Assembly: GCA_028751875.1 (NCBI GenBank)
Contig: CM054151.1
Span: 39,833,587-39,897,586, forward strand
DNA: 64,000 nt
Origin: Rapana venosa
Lineage: Eukaryota; Mollusca; Gastropoda; Neogastropoda; Muricidae
Reading direction: 5' to 3'
Part shown: one piece after another, positions 42,484-54,001 of the stretch
Layout of the letters: each line of letters starts with the position of its first letter
Numbering within the stretch: position 1 is the first letter of the stretch
Translations under genes and position numbers: made by a program
The notes under the pieces: model-generated
What the model saw: only the letters and a program-made list of their open reading frames with translations
Told to the model about the DNA's origin: nothing
Database searches by the model: none

Positions 42484-42690
42484 GAGGTACTTTGCAATAC
42501 CACTTTGAGTCATGGCAGATTTTTCCCCAAGTGAAATACGGTCTGCTCTCCTGCCGAAGGAGAGCGCTTCGCCACAAGAGCAGCGCCACTCATTGGGTTT
42601 TTTTCCTGTCTGCATGTGCACTTGTTTCTCTATCAGAGTGGGCGTGGTTGTGTTTTTCTACATAATTTATTTTGTTAGGGACAACTCTCT
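42484..42690 (-). mobile_element. S2 SINE, copy 6 (5' truncated)
   Basis: Plus landmarks: AGTCATGGCAGATTTTTCC, GGAGAGCGCTTCGCCACAAG, TCTATCAGAGTGGGCG and TTAGGGACAACTCTC, where it stops in CTT repeats. Three SINEs of three families lie back to back from 41882. Confidence 0.82.
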
Positions 42691-43198
42691 TCTTCTTCTC
42701 TTCTATTTTCTGTCTTCATGGATCCACCCTCCTGCCTTTCTTTCCCAGAAAGAAAACTATTCTCTCCCACGCAGAACCTAGATGCGCTGGGCCTCACTTG
42801 TCAGGCGCCTCTTGACTGCAAGCGCTACGCATTTTCGCTCATAATTATGACAGGCAATGATAGTTACAGTCCGAGCGTTTGACAAAAAAAAGAAAAAAGA
42901 ACGGTCCGTCTAAACTGTGGGTTGAAAAAAAAAGTTTTTCACCTGACTTCAGCCAGGTTCACAGTCTGACAATGGTGCATACCTACACCTTTGTAGGCCA
43001 TTTATTGTGTAGCACGTGAAGCCGATAGGAAAAGTAACGTCCAGAAATGATCCATCTTTGTTGCAGCCTTTGCTAAGGTCTTTGCTTTTTTTTAAAAATC
43101 GGATCTTGTGGAACAAACTATTTCCTAGGGTTGTAAATAGTGTATTATGTTTGTATTCACGGTAGATTTTCTAACTGGAAGTTAGGATGGGTTGCGGT
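42691..43198. other. Unassigned stretch
   Basis: No gene or recognised repeat; several A-runs. Confidence 0.6.
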
Positions 43199-43345
43199 TT
43201 TGTTGTTGTTGTTGTTGTTGTTGATGGTGGTGGTGGTGGTGGTGGTGGTGGTGGTGGTGGTGGTGGTGGTGGTGGTGGTGGTGATGGTGGTGGTGGGTTT
43301 TGTTTGTTTTGTTGTTGTTGGGTTTGGTGGGTGGTTGTTTTTTTT
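43199..43345. repeat. (GTT)n and (GGT)n
   Basis: GGT array of about 24 units at 43226-43297 with GTT on both sides. Confidence 0.95.
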
Positions 43346-43522
43346 TGGGGGGAAGGGGGGTGGTTTTGCTAAATTAGACAAGCTATAGTGCGGCACTGTT
43401 TTTTTATTGTTACTACGATTTTGGTGTGTAGTAGGGTTTGTTTGTTGGTTGGTTTGATTGGTTGTTTGTTGAGTGTGTTGTTGTTGTTGTTGATGTTGTT
43501 GTTTTGGGGGGGTAGGAAATGG

Positions 43523-43620
43523 GTACCTTGGCTAGAACTCCAAGGCTCACCAACAGTGAGGTGTTTGCGTATGCGACCCATCGTCTTTACCCATCATTAA
43601 GATAGCAGCATTCTGACTTA
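43523..43620 (+). repeat. R6 repeat, copy 5
   Basis: CTTGGCTAGAACTCCAAGGC, TCACCAACAGTGAGGTG, GCGTATGCGACCCATCG, AAGATAGCAGCATTCTGACT; cut by (CA)n at 43621. Confidence 0.8.
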
Positions 43621-43644
43621 CACACACACACACACACACACACA

Positions 43645-43687
<43 letters not shown>

Positions 43688-43851
43688 TATAATATATATA
43701 TATATATATATATAGATATATAATATATATAGAGAGAGAGAGAGAGAGATAGATAGATAGATACATAGATACATAGATAGATAGGTAGTAGATATGTAGG
43801 TAGGTAGATACATAGTAGATAGATAGATAGATAGAAGAAGATAGATAGATA

Positions 43852-43903
<52 letters not shown>

Positions 43904-43988
43904 TAGATAGATAGATAGATAGATAGGTAGATAGATAGATAGGTAGTAGTAGTAGGTAGTAGATATGTAGGTAGGTAGTATATTGCTA

Positions 43989-44064
<76 letters not shown>

Positions 44065-44180
44065 TGATAGGTAGTATAGTAGTAGATAGTAGGTAGGTAG
44101 ATAGGTAGGTAGTAGGTATAGTAATAGGTAAGTAGGTAGATAGTAGGTAGGTAGGTAGGTAGCTATATAGTTAGATAGAC

Positions 44181-44246
<66 letters not shown>

Positions 44247-44249
44247 AGA

Positions 44250-44280
<31 letters not shown>

Positions 44281-44335
44281 AAGAGAGAGAGATAGCTAAT
44301 GCAACGTAACGTAACATAATATGATAAAATACAAT
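43621..44335. repeat. (CA)n, (TA)n, (GATA)n and (GA)n arrays
   Basis: CA 43621-43644; TA 43644-43730; GATA with GGTA/GTAG variants 43749-44246; GA 44250-44292. Confidence 0.97.
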
Positions 44336-44351
44336 ATGTGTGCGCTACATT

Positions 44352-44485
44352 ATTAGACAGACACACACACACACAGATAGAGAGACAGATAGAGAGACAG
44401 ACAGACACACAGATAGAGAGACAGACAGACACACAGATAGAGAGACAGGTAGACAGACAGACAGACAGACACACAGAGAGAGACT
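44352..44485. repeat. CACA/GATA/GAGA/CAGA 26-bp-like minisatellite
   Basis: ACACACAGATAGAGAGACAG recurs about four times. Confidence 0.92.
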
Positions 44486-44890
44486 AAGGTGTTGAAGTGT
44501 TGACTTTAACTCAGCTTCTACTGAAGCGTTGGCCTGGAGAGGCCACTTAGCTGCCCAACACCGAGCCCTTGGCTTAGTCCAAGAACCAGACCATGAAGGA
44601 TGTGGTTCACTCCTGAGCTGAAAAGTCACCTGAAGTGGTTCAGTGGTAAGAGACAAGGTGGGCGACGACCTTGGCGTCGACAGAGTTAAGTGTTGCTGCA
44701 GGCGCAAGCTGTTCCGTGCTTCAAGCAGCTTGGGATTATTCTATTTTTTGGCTATTAGAGGGTTTTTTCCATGGGTAAGAGGGAACTCTTAGAAATGACA
44801 GGCACTGTAGCGCAGTGGTTGAGACCGTTTGACCTCCAAATATAGGCAGCCATACTCCGACTTCAGAGGATTTTTTATCCGTATATTTTT
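44486..44890. other. Unassigned segment
   Basis: A minus-strand frame (about 44490-44707) is free of simple repeat but matches no family that I know. 44800-44880 has an R6-like scrap (CATACTCCGACTTCAGAGGA). Confidence 0.4.
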
Positions 44891-45091
44891 ATATTTATTT
44901 TTTATTCTTTTATATCGAGGATAATGGAATAAGCACTTATGTGCTTTTTTTTACATCTAGTCCCCGTGTGTATGCGGGTTTGTAAATTGTCATCTGTTCC
45001 CACCGGCACACAATGGCCTACTCTTACGAAAAGCGGAACAGGATTTTAACGTGTGCGCAAGATTTTCTGCGTGCGTTTGCACACGGGGCCT
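44891..45091 (-). mobile_element. S1 SINE, copy 12 (5' truncated)
   Basis: Tail to CGTGTGCGCAAGATTTTCTGCG and CACACGGGGCC, then an abrupt change to the 45092 segment. Confidence 0.88.
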
Positions 45092-45190
45092 TAAAAGGAG
45101 AGTGCAGGTTGTTATGTTTGTTAAGAGCTTGTCGTGGCTGAAGGCAATCTCAACAACAACATTTGACAACATAACAACATTTTAGGGTTG
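45092..45190 (+). repeat. Segment shared with 39186-39290
   Basis: AAAGGAGAGTGCAGGTTGTTA, TAAGAGCTTGTCGTGGCTGA, CATAACAACATTTTAGGG. Confidence 0.6.
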
Positions 45191-45574
45191 GCCTTGACAA
45201 TTAGCTGACATCAATAACTACTGACCCTGCTTTTGGCCTGGGCCAAGTCTGATGTATTAAGGGTGGGAACTTTTGTTGTTTTTAATAATCTCTTAAATGA
45301 CAACGTCGAGAGCAAAACCTGCCAGTGCCTTAACTCGTTCCGTGTATACGCACGCACAGAAGATCAAATGTGCACGTTAAAGATCCAGTAATTCATGTCA
45401 GCGTCCGATAGGCTACAGAAAAACGACGAAGTCCAGCATGCAGCCTGCACAAAGAAAATGAGCTGCTCTGAAGTCAGAACGGGTCGGCTGAGGCCAGTGG
45501 GCAAAGCTCCCGCAAAAATGCCAAGCCCAGCAGAAGACCAGGTACTCCGCATCATTGCTGACAAGGGAACGCAG

Positions 45575-45584
<10 letters not shown>
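45191..45584 (-). repeat. R6-like 3' region and unassigned DNA
   Basis: The minus strand at 45325-45405 (TGAATTACTGGATCTTTAAC, GTGCACATTTGATCTTCTG, CGTATACACGGAACG) corresponds to the R6 extension at 63450-63530. The rest is unassigned. Confidence 0.55.
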
Positions 45585-45609
<25 letters not shown>

Positions 45610-45735
45610 ATGAATGAATGAATGAATGAATGAATGAATGAATGAAAGACAGACAGATAAGAAAAAAAGAAAGAAAGAAAGAAAGAAAGAGTGAAAGAAA
45701 AAAGAAAAAATAAATAATTAATTAATTAATTAGAG
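45585..45735. repeat. (GAAA)n, (GAAT)n, (AATT)n
   Basis: Tetranucleotide tracts. Confidence 0.95.
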
Positions 45736-45884
45736 AGGTCCTCTTGTGATTCATTTAAAAATAGCATCACTTTGCTTCATGAAAATGAAAATACGCATAT
45801 GTAGTCAACAAAATATAAAAAATACTATGCTTCCAAACAGTGTTGAAACACCCGAATTCAAACATTCTACTCTTGGCCGTTGCT

Positions 45885-46390
<506 letters not shown>

Positions 46391-46439
46391 AAAATAACTA
46401 CTTTTTTTTTGCTCTAAATGCAAGACAAATTCAGTGGTT

Positions 46440-48050
46440 GGTTGGTTTTCTACTGCATGCACTCACCCACAATAAGTGACATGTTCATTTCTTAGGGTCT
46501 TGCATGCTAATGCATGACTTGAGATCTTCATTGTCTCCAAAATCAGCCCAAGAGAATTGTTGAAAGCCTTGGGTGCAATGACAACATTCAAAACAGCATC
46601 AACTGTGAAATGCCCCTGAACAGTCTGGCCCTCCACTTTCCTGTCAACTGTGAGTGCTCAGTGGCATCAGGTGCAAATGTCACTTCCAACCACTGCTGTA
46701 TACCAATTCCTGCCATTAGTCGTCCTATGGAACCCAGTAGTCTCACTTCAGTATCTAAGCCACGTCGTTGGACACTGGAACAGAGAGGGCTGTTGTCTGG
46801 CTCACTGGCAACAATGATCCTGGCCTTCCACCAAAGAGGTTGAGCCAAAGTAACACCTAGTGTTTCATGGTTCAGGCTTGCCAATGCTGACAAAAAGTGC
46901 AGAGGTGTGAACACACAGCTCCTGTCCCACAGTGGGGTCCATGTCCATCATGGGTAAGAAGGTGAAGCAGCTCTGCATATTCTGGATGGTGGCCATCACA
47001 CATTGCCTGCAGAGATCCTGACCAGCCTGGTCGTGGGTAATGCAGTGGCCACAATACTTTCTACAGAAGGTCCAGAAAGGTGTTGACAGCATTGTGGCTT
47101 GTTTAAAGAAGACTAAGTCTCATTTTAGCTGAGAGGTGGACGAACTAAATATTTTGATTGGAATCATCCCAATGACTTTCACCTACTCAGCTGTTGCAGT
47201 AATATCACGTTTGGTGGACCTACTAGTTCTAATGGCAGGAGTGATAGCAGCAATCATCCCCATGCCATGAAATGTACCAGCACCGTCCATTGTTGGACAT
47301 TGTGCAACAAACAGGTCACAGCTGGTTGAAGTCAAGCCTCTTAATGTTTTAAAGTCTTGCATCAGTGCTGCAGACTGTCCATATCTCTTCACCTCAGCAT
47401 AGGATGAAGAGAACTCCAGTTTGTTCAAATGGTGAACAATATATCTGGAGCCAATAATGTGGTGAATTTCCACTCCAAAACCCAACTGCAATGGAGACAT
47501 CAACTTTTGGTCTTGCTGCTTGGACAAGACTCTGGCCAATGGAAGAAATCTTCAGTTTGTGATCTCTGTTTCCACAAAGAAGTGCGCTGAGGAACAGTGT
47601 CACAGATGATGGAGAAAATCGACACTGTTGTCCAGGTTAGCCATGTTAGAACTTCATTGGTAATCCTCTTTGTCGTATCCATGGTCTTGATGTCTGACAA
47701 GAGGAGAAGGGCAGCTGTTCTGATGATGAGAAGGGTTTTTTGTTGTTGTTGTCTTTTTCTTCTTCTCTGGAAAAGTCCTGGAGGATTTTCTCTGCAATTG
47801 ACCTAAAAGTTACTATATTTGCTTTCCCTGTAATGCATGTGACAAGTATTGTTTCTCCAAATCGTTTTTCTAACTTTTGCCAAAGATGTTTTTCAGTGTA
47901 AGGTTCCTTTTCAATCGGAGCTTCTTGAATGTGTTGCATTTTCTGCCTGAGATCTGACAGAGTGATTTGTTCATTATCATTTTCTTCTAAAAACCGTACT
48001 ACCTTCAAGAAGGCTTCAGTTTGGTCCTCATCAGTTGGTCTTCCCTTCTA
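46440..48050 (-). pseudogene. Relic of a multicopy invertebrate protein family of unknown function
   Basis: Minus strand, 5' to 3': DEDQTEAFLKVVRFLEEND, PYTEKHLWQKLEKRFG, TGKANIVTFRSIAEKIL; then, frameshifted, LLSDIKTMDTT and NEVLTW; PLQLGFGVEIHHIIGSRYIV, SSYAEVKRYGQSAA, DGAGTFHGMGMIAAITPA; CRQCVMATIQNMQSCFTFLP; QPLWWKARIIVASEPDN, TEVRLLGSIGRLMAGIG and FTVDAVLNVVIAPKAF. From memory, the signatures FHGMG.IA.TP, QPLWWKA and LGSIGxLM.G belong to a protein found in many copies in cnidarian, mollusc and crustacean genomes. I do not know its function. Several frameshifts and stops, and a likely short deletion before DGAGTFHG, make it a pseudogene. No introns are evident. Confidence 0.65.
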
Positions 48051-48322
48051 TTTTACGACTTATCTGACTGGTGCTGTTACAGACAAATCAGTTTGGTGTT
48101 ATGGGCATGCAGCGGGAAAATGGCAGAATTTATTGTTTGTGAACCAATCCCTGTTAGACACCTAAATGATAACTACTTTAATCTTTAATCCAACTTGGAC
48201 AAAATCTGAACATTCTCCCTATATCTAGCTGTTTGTCATACTTGAAAACATACTTTTTCCATGTTAATTTCAGTCCGTAAGAAACATGTACTCCATGAAT
48301 TATAATGCATATAAAATAAATG

Positions 48323-48357
<35 letters not shown>

Positions 48358-49437
48358 CATGCCACATAAAGGAAACCATGGTCTTACTATCCGTTTCTGA
48401 CGAAAACAGTGTACCATAACATTTTTTAAATGGTACAGATGCTGAAACAGATTTTGCCTGTAATCATTATTGTTTCAATCATATGAAATACTGTATCAGT
48501 TTCAACATTGAGAGGGGTACTTGAACGGATAAATTAGACCCCAAAAAATCACTAAAATGCTGTGCAGAAAGCCTAATTCTAAACGCTATACTTTTGAAGT
48601 CTTAGCCTACCAGATACATCTGTAGGCCTAGCAGACGACATAACATAGCCTATCATGCAGGCGCTGTGGACCGAGTTCTACACTCCACAAGTGGTTTTAC
48701 TCAACTCTTGTCTTGGGTATGGGTAAGTGGGTGTTACTCAACTATATCTAGGGTACCGTGATAAGACTGGGCTAAAGTGCCTATCTTCAGTAAATTATTG
48801 ATCTTTTATTTAATTTTATTGCATTTTTCCGGGCCTCAACTTTTCTCAACTTTGGATATGTTATTACCGACTATTTTTAGAGTAAAATGAACCAAAAAAA
48901 CCAAACTGTTGCAATTTTTTCCTCGACAAAATCGTTCCAGTACTGGACTACAGGACAAATCACAAGCTATGAAGGGAACAGTCAGCACTTTTAGTCAAGA
49001 GTCACGTGCATAAACACTTCTCCTTCCGCCAGAGTCACTAAATCCATCACAGCACAGTGTCAAGTACTGAACGCGATCCCTTGGTAACAGTCGTAAACCT
49101 ATTTCTACTCAGGGCTGTCTTAAACGTATCGAATAAGCAACTCCCACCCCTCTCCCCACCACTCTCCTCCACTCCCTCTGTTTTTCCAAAATCCACATGG
49201 ACTGGAGCAGTTGTATACAGATTTAACACGCCGTTAGTTTTGGGGTTTGGTGGGGTTTTTTATCACATGTTTAATATAGTGGCATGTCAGATTTGTATTT
49301 CAGATCCGTGGGCAAATCTCTATTTCTCTGGCTTTTATTCTCCACTTTTCCCACGATTCTATTCCCCCCACCCCCTCCCTTCCATCTTTCCTCCCACTCG
49401 TTCGTCTTTTCTTTTTTTATATGTTTGGTGATACCTC
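48051..49437. other. Unassigned 1.4 kb, mostly unique
   Basis: Contains (CA)n at 48324-48355 and T/C-rich DNA at 49330-49420. Otherwise no repeat family or coding frame. It lies upstream of the pseudogene at 46440-48050 and could hold its 5' region, but no terminal repeats were found. Confidence 0.5.
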
Positions 49438-50635
49438 ATCCTCTGTGATGCTCCTGTCCTTCTAACTGTTCCCACGCCGATCATTTTAACCTCTTCGCCC
49501 CAGCCATATTGCCAGATTCGTGATGTCGCTTCCTCAGGGTCAGAATTTTACAGGAAGTTCTAGGCCACTTCGGGGACACCAGCCAGAGGGGTCATGCACT
49601 CCCGCTGGATCACTTTGGTTGTGTTTAGTGGTGCCTGTTCGGAATAAACATACGAATAATACCACCGACAAAAACCGCTACTTACGGCAGTAGTAGTTCA
49701 GTCGCAGAGCCAAGGTGAGATACACCACCCTGGGATGGCAACCTCCACAACGACGTCTCTCAAAGGATCCTCTCCTGTTAACCTCCAATCTCCCAGGCTC
49801 TGACACAAACGCCTAACAGGCACAGAAGTTAATGGGGTGGACGGGATAGCCTAGTGGTTAGAACATTACGCTCGCAATCTGACGACCCGGGTTCGATTCC
49901 CGTTCAAGGGGATATTTTCCCCTGGAGTTCATCAGAGCAGACTCCGCCTTCCCCCAAAGTCCTTCGGATGAGACTATAAACCGAGGCCCCGTGTGCGAAC
50001 GCACGCAGAACATCTTGCGCACACGATAAATCCTGTTCCGCCTTTTGTAAGAGTAGGCCATTGTGTGTTGTGGGAACAGATGACAGAAGTTACAAAGCCG
50101 CATACACACGGGGACTGGATGTAAAAAGCATATAAGTGCTTATTCCATTATCCTCAATATAAAATAATTAAATAAATAAAATGTTTTAAACATGAGGAAA
50201 CCGAAACCTAGGTCACTATGAGACCAGAGCAACTTGAGTCACCGAATCAGAGACAATTTTCTGTTATTGCATAATAAGGAGGAGAATGTATTAGATCCTG
50301 CTGTGGAAGTATGTGCACTTTGAGACTACTTGACAGGTCTGCTGTATTCTAGCTTCTTATCACAATATATCCCAGCATCAACCAGGCTTGAGAACGACAG
50401 ACATCTGCAGTAATGATCAGGTAATTTATCTTAAGCAAGATTCTCAAATTCGGATCCGAGAGCTAGATGAAGCTCGACTGTGTGGTCCCAGTCTTCCCGA
50501 CGAGCTCATAGCAAACTTAACTCTGGGTAGGAGCCGGCCGGAGTCCAACAGAATCCCTTTGACTCTTATGAGATTCTTACCCGAGACCTTTCCTTCCGTA
50601 ACTCAAGGCTGCTGACCACTGTGTCATGGCGGCTG
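49438..50635 (-). mobile_element. CE composite tRNA-headed element, copy B, split by S1
   Basis: Minus strand: head GCCATGACACAGTGG, decayed B box (AAGGTCTCGGGTAAGAATC), CACACAGTCGAGCTTCATCT, GAATTTGAGAATCTTGC; then body words CCTGGTTGATGCTGGGATAT, TCTGATTCGGTGACTC, GGTCTCATAGTGACC. The element is interrupted at 49839-50183 and continues with GGCACCACTAAACACAACCA to GGACAGGAGCATCACAGAGG. Same order as copies A and D. Confidence 0.8.
49839..50183 (+). mobile_element. S1 SINE, copy 13, nested in CE copy B
   Basis: GGACGGGATAGCCTAGTGGTTAG, GACCCGGGTTCGATTCCC, GATGAGACTATAAACCGAGG, GGGGACTGGATGTAAAAAGC, tail AATAATTAAATAAATAAA. CE sequence resumes with CATGAGGAAACCGAAAC. Confidence 0.93.
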
Positions 50636-50639
50636 GTTC

Positions 50640-50885
50640 ACTGGCTCGTATTCTGGCTCACTTTTACGTGACCTTCTGTCGGGAAATGGGGTCAAGGAGG
50701 GATAGATAGTGCTATCACTATTTGACAAAGTCTTGAGTTTTGCTGGCTTTTTTTTCTGGACAAAGCATTGACTCCGTGTTGAGACGTTTAAGCGTAAATT
50801 ACCGGCATTTATATAATTTTTTAATGTAAGAGTCTAAAACCATCTTACCCTTTTTTTGAGAAATCCTTGGTTAAGATATAAAAAG
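50640..50885. other. Unassigned stretch
   Basis: Nothing recognised. Confidence 0.6.
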
Positions 50886-51242
50886 CGGACGGGATAGCCT
50901 AGTGGTTCGAACATTGCGGTCGCAATCTGACGATCAGGGTTTGAATCCCGTTCAAGGGGGATATTTTCCCCTGAAGTTAACATCAGTGCAGAATCCACTC
51001 TCCCCCAAAACCTAGAGAGACTATAAACTGAGGCCCCGTGTGCGAACGTACGCAGAACATCTTGCGCACACGTTAAATCCTGTTCCGCTTTTCGAAAGAC
51101 TAGGCCATTGTGTGCTAGTGGGAAAAGATGACAAAATTTACAAAACCGCATTCACACGGGATTGGATGTAAAAAGCACATGGGTGCTTATTCCATTATCC
51201 TCTATATAAAATAATAAATAAATAAATAAATAAATAAATGAA
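50886..51242 (+). mobile_element. S1 SINE, copy 14 (full length)
   Basis: GGACGGGATAGCCTAGTGGTT, B box GATCAGGGTTTGAATCCC, AGAGACTATAAACTGAGG, GGATTGGATGTAAAAAGC and the tail AATAAATAAATAAATAAATG. Confidence 0.92.
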
Positions 51243-51531
51243 TATTTTAATTTGGCGTTTCATATAACAAAATCTTTAATGAACAGTCCTACAGGACAAA
51301 GGTTATAGTTATGTCATATGCATGCCTTATGTACTTTTTGTTGTTATCATTGTTTAGCCCTTGTGTGTACTGATTAAGTTATTTAGCAATAGATACACAT
51401 TTTATTGCACACATCCATCAACATAACTGTGCCCTCCCCTCCCCTTCCCATCGTTCAATATCACTTTGAGAGCACAAACGTAAAATCGGAGCAACAACAA
51501 TATCAGCAACATCAACAACAACACACACTTT

Positions 51532-51570
<39 letters not shown>

Positions 51571-51587
51571 TATATATGATGTATATC

Positions 51588-51622
<35 letters not shown>

Positions 51623-51671
51623 CAATACACACAAAACCACAAAACCACACACACACACACACACACATACA
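51243..51671. other. Unassigned with (TA)n and (CA)n
   Basis: 51243-51530 is unassigned; TA at 51535-51567 and 51590-51622; CA at 51648-51667. Confidence 0.7.
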
Positions 51672-51897
51672 AAAGGCAAAATGGGTTTTAACGTGTTTGC
51701 AAGATGTTCAGCGTGCGTTCCCACATGTGGCTTTGATTTACAGTCTCATCCGAAGGACTTTTGGGGCGGCGGAGTGGAATCAGTACTGATGTTGACACTA
51801 GGGGAGAAATCCCCTTGAACTGGCTGTAGCCTAGCACTGAACTCGATCCTGGGCTGTCCAATTGCGATTGTATCGCTGTAAGCTATTCCCCACCCCG
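51672..51897 (-). mobile_element. S1 SINE, copy 15 (3' truncated, diverged)
   Basis: AAAGGCAAAATGGGTTTTAAC, GCAAGATGTTCAGCGTGCG, AGTCTCATCCGAAGGACTTT and a decayed head (GGGGAATAGCTTACAGCGAT on minus). The 3' half is replaced by a CA tract. Confidence 0.75.
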
Positions 51898-51902
51898 CCA
51901 GT

Positions 51903-52135
51903 ATCTTCTTCTCTTCTTCTTCTTCAAGTGTCCGGTCTGGTCCTGCAGACTCGACGATCATGGCTCTCCATTCTTCCCTGTTCTCGGTCCCTCTCATGAG
52001 CTCATTGTTGGTTCCCTCTTTATTCGTTGCGAATTTGTTTAAGCTGTCTGTGAATTTTGTGCGTTGTCTTCCTCTGCTCTTGTTTCCACAGATTTTGCCA
52101 CTCCATAACAGTTTCATTTTGGAGAAAAGCCTAGG
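51903..52135 (-). mobile_element. LINE 3' end, 5' truncated, (GAA)n tail
   Basis: The minus strand encodes LLWSGKICGNKSRGRQRTKF, TDSLNKF, NREEWRAMIVESAGPD and then stops near a GAAGAAGAAGAGAAG tail. Gly-Arg-rich GRQRTKF and ENREEWRAMI are typical of RTE-like/Jockey-group LINE C-termini. Confidence 0.7.
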
Positions 52136-52374
52136 CCTACAGGAGCTTCGGGATCAGCGTAAAGTGCAAACACCAGGCTAGACAGGAAGGCCACACTGGT
52201 CTGTGACCTGCAGACTATGTAGTGTCTATACATTTTCTTAGGGATTTTTTGTGGTTCTCTTCTCGTGTGTCGTGCTAGATCTTTATACCCACCTTCCGAG
52301 GCTTTTGGCTGGTTCTTTCTGTCATTCTGTGATTGGTCTGGTTGTCTACAGCGAACTCCACTGTTCCATTTATT
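52136..52374. other. Unassigned stretch
   Basis: No feature recognised; it ends CCATTTATTAGTCTTCTTCTTC, which may be another element tail. Confidence 0.5.
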
Positions 52375-52540
52375 AGTCTTCTTCTTCTTCTTCTTCTCTT
52401 CTTCTTCTTCTCTTCTTCCTCCTCCTCCTCCTCCTCTTCCTCCTCCTCCTCCTGCTTCTTCTTCTTCTTCGTCTTCTTCGACTTCTTCTTCTTAGTTTTC
52501 GTCTTCGTCTTTTTCTTCTTCGTCTTCCTCAAACAGTCAG
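52375..52540. repeat. (TTC)n/(TCC)n
   Basis: Polypyrimidine trinucleotide array. Confidence 0.95.
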
Positions 52541-52564
52541 ACAGCGACTCATTTTTGTCTGTCA

Positions 52565-53093
52565 TATGAACAGAAAATGCGTTGCGCTGCCGTTAAGCGC
52601 CTGACAATTCAGGCCCAGCGCATCCAACTTCAGCATGGGGGGAGAATTAGTTAAAGCCTTTGTAGCCACAGAAAAGGGGCAGAAAAATGGACTAAGAAGG
52701 CAGAAAATAGACAAGAAGGGGGTGACAGGAAGACTGTGTAAGATGGGGTTGAGTGCGAGCGCTTTGATTTGTCTTTGCAAGATATAGCGCTATATAAGTT
52801 CCATTTATTGTTGTTATTATTATTATCAGTATTATTATTAAAAGGAAGTAGGCAGATACAAAGAGATGGACCAGAAAAGAGAGAATGATCTAGCACAGAA
52901 CTTCCAGAGGGTGGGGGTGCTATTTGATATCGACAGGCCCCCCGGCATCCCCACAGATAGAAGCTATCATCAACCTTACTGCGGTGAGATGCTACGTGAC
53001 ACGGCTGAGGTGTAGCTCTTTCTGGATGGGAGCAAGTAGCTCCTGTAGCGTCTTCGGAACCGGGAATGTGTCTTCTGCCTTTGTAGAGAGACT
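52565..53093 (-). mobile_element. S5 element, copy 2, split by a LINE-type tail fragment
   Basis: Matches copy 1 (23668-24012): GCGCTGCCGTTAAGCGCCTG, GGCCCAGCGCATCCAACTTC, GGACTAAGAAGGCAGAAAAT, GGGGGTGACAGGAAG. It then resumes with GGAAGTAGGCAGATAC..AGAACTTCCAGAGGGTGGG after the inserted piece. The right part (52935-53093) has no counterpart in copy 1. Confidence 0.6.
52750..52842 (+). mobile_element. LINE/SINE tail fragment nested in S5
   Basis: GCGAGCGCTTTGATTTGTC, GCAAGATATAGCGCTATATA, AGTTCCATTTATTG, (ATT)n. Only the tail was inserted, consistent with extreme 5' truncation. Confidence 0.75.
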
Positions 53094-53291
53094 GCCAAGT
53101 CAAGCCAAGCCAAGTCAAGTCAAGTCAGTTTAAGTCAGGTCAGGTCGAGTCAAGTCAAGTGAGGTCAGGTCAAGTCAGGTCAAGTCAAGTCAGGTCAGGT
53201 CAGGCAAAGTCAAGTCAAGTCAAGTTAAGTCAAGCCAAGTCAAGTCAAGTAAAGTCAAGCCAAGTAAAGTAAAGTTAAGTCAAGTCAAGTC
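53094..53291. repeat. CAAGT pentamer array
   Basis: About 40 units of CAAGT with CAGGT, CAAGC and TAAGT variants; complement ACTTG. Confidence 0.97.
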
Positions 53292-53375
53292 CGAATGCTT
53301 TAATCACCTCATGAAGAGTAATTACAACACTGACAGGCACATACATTGATAAGAATCCTTATCTATTTTTGTAAA

Positions 53376-53379
<4 letters not shown>

Positions 53380-53407
<28 letters not shown>

Positions 53408-53507
53408 TGGCAATGATTGATGTTTGTTCAAACATTCAAAGATAACTTCAAATCAAAGTTACACACACTTACACTTACACACACACTTACACACACACAC
53501 ACTTACA

Positions 53508-53589
<82 letters not shown>

Positions 53590-53590
53590 A
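53380..53590. repeat. (GA)n and (CA)n
   Basis: GA 53381-53400 and CA 53460-53588, with TTACAC variants at the start. Confidence 0.95.
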
Positions 53591-53769
53591 ATAACCAGTA
53601 TAGGCACACAATGCAGCAGGGACCATAGACTAGAACAACAATTTATTCAATGTATATAATTTATATATATACATATATATAATGTGTGTATAAACGCTCA
53701 AAAAAAATCATCTTAAATCAAAAGTAAGACAAACACACACTAAGTTGCATGAGCATATGTGTGCGCCGG

Positions 53770-53775
53770 CACACA

Positions 53776-53806
<31 letters not shown>

Positions 53807-53889
53807 GCGCGCGCATTCTCTCCCACTCTTCTCTCTCTCTTTCCTGTCTCTCTGTCTCTGTCTGTCTGTCTATGTCTCTCTCTCCTCTC

Positions 53890-53924
<35 letters not shown>

Positions 53925-53925
53925 G

Positions 53926-54001
<76 letters not shown>

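Noticed and set aside
44345..44707. 120-codon minus-strand ORF over a mostly non-repetitive segment
   Set aside because: Its C-terminal half is a CAGA/CACA repeat and I recognise no family in the rest.
46440..48050. Functional host gene on the minus strand
   Set aside because: Several frameshifts and stops, no splice-site pattern that would repair them, and similarity to a multicopy family.
48700..49060. Possible DNA transposon end
   Set aside because: I searched by eye for inverted ends pairing with 46.4-46.5 kb and found none.
49839..49915. tRNA gene
   Set aside because: A and B boxes are present but the sequence is the head of a dispersed SINE with a 345-bp body and tail; the cloverleaf is not maintained between copies.
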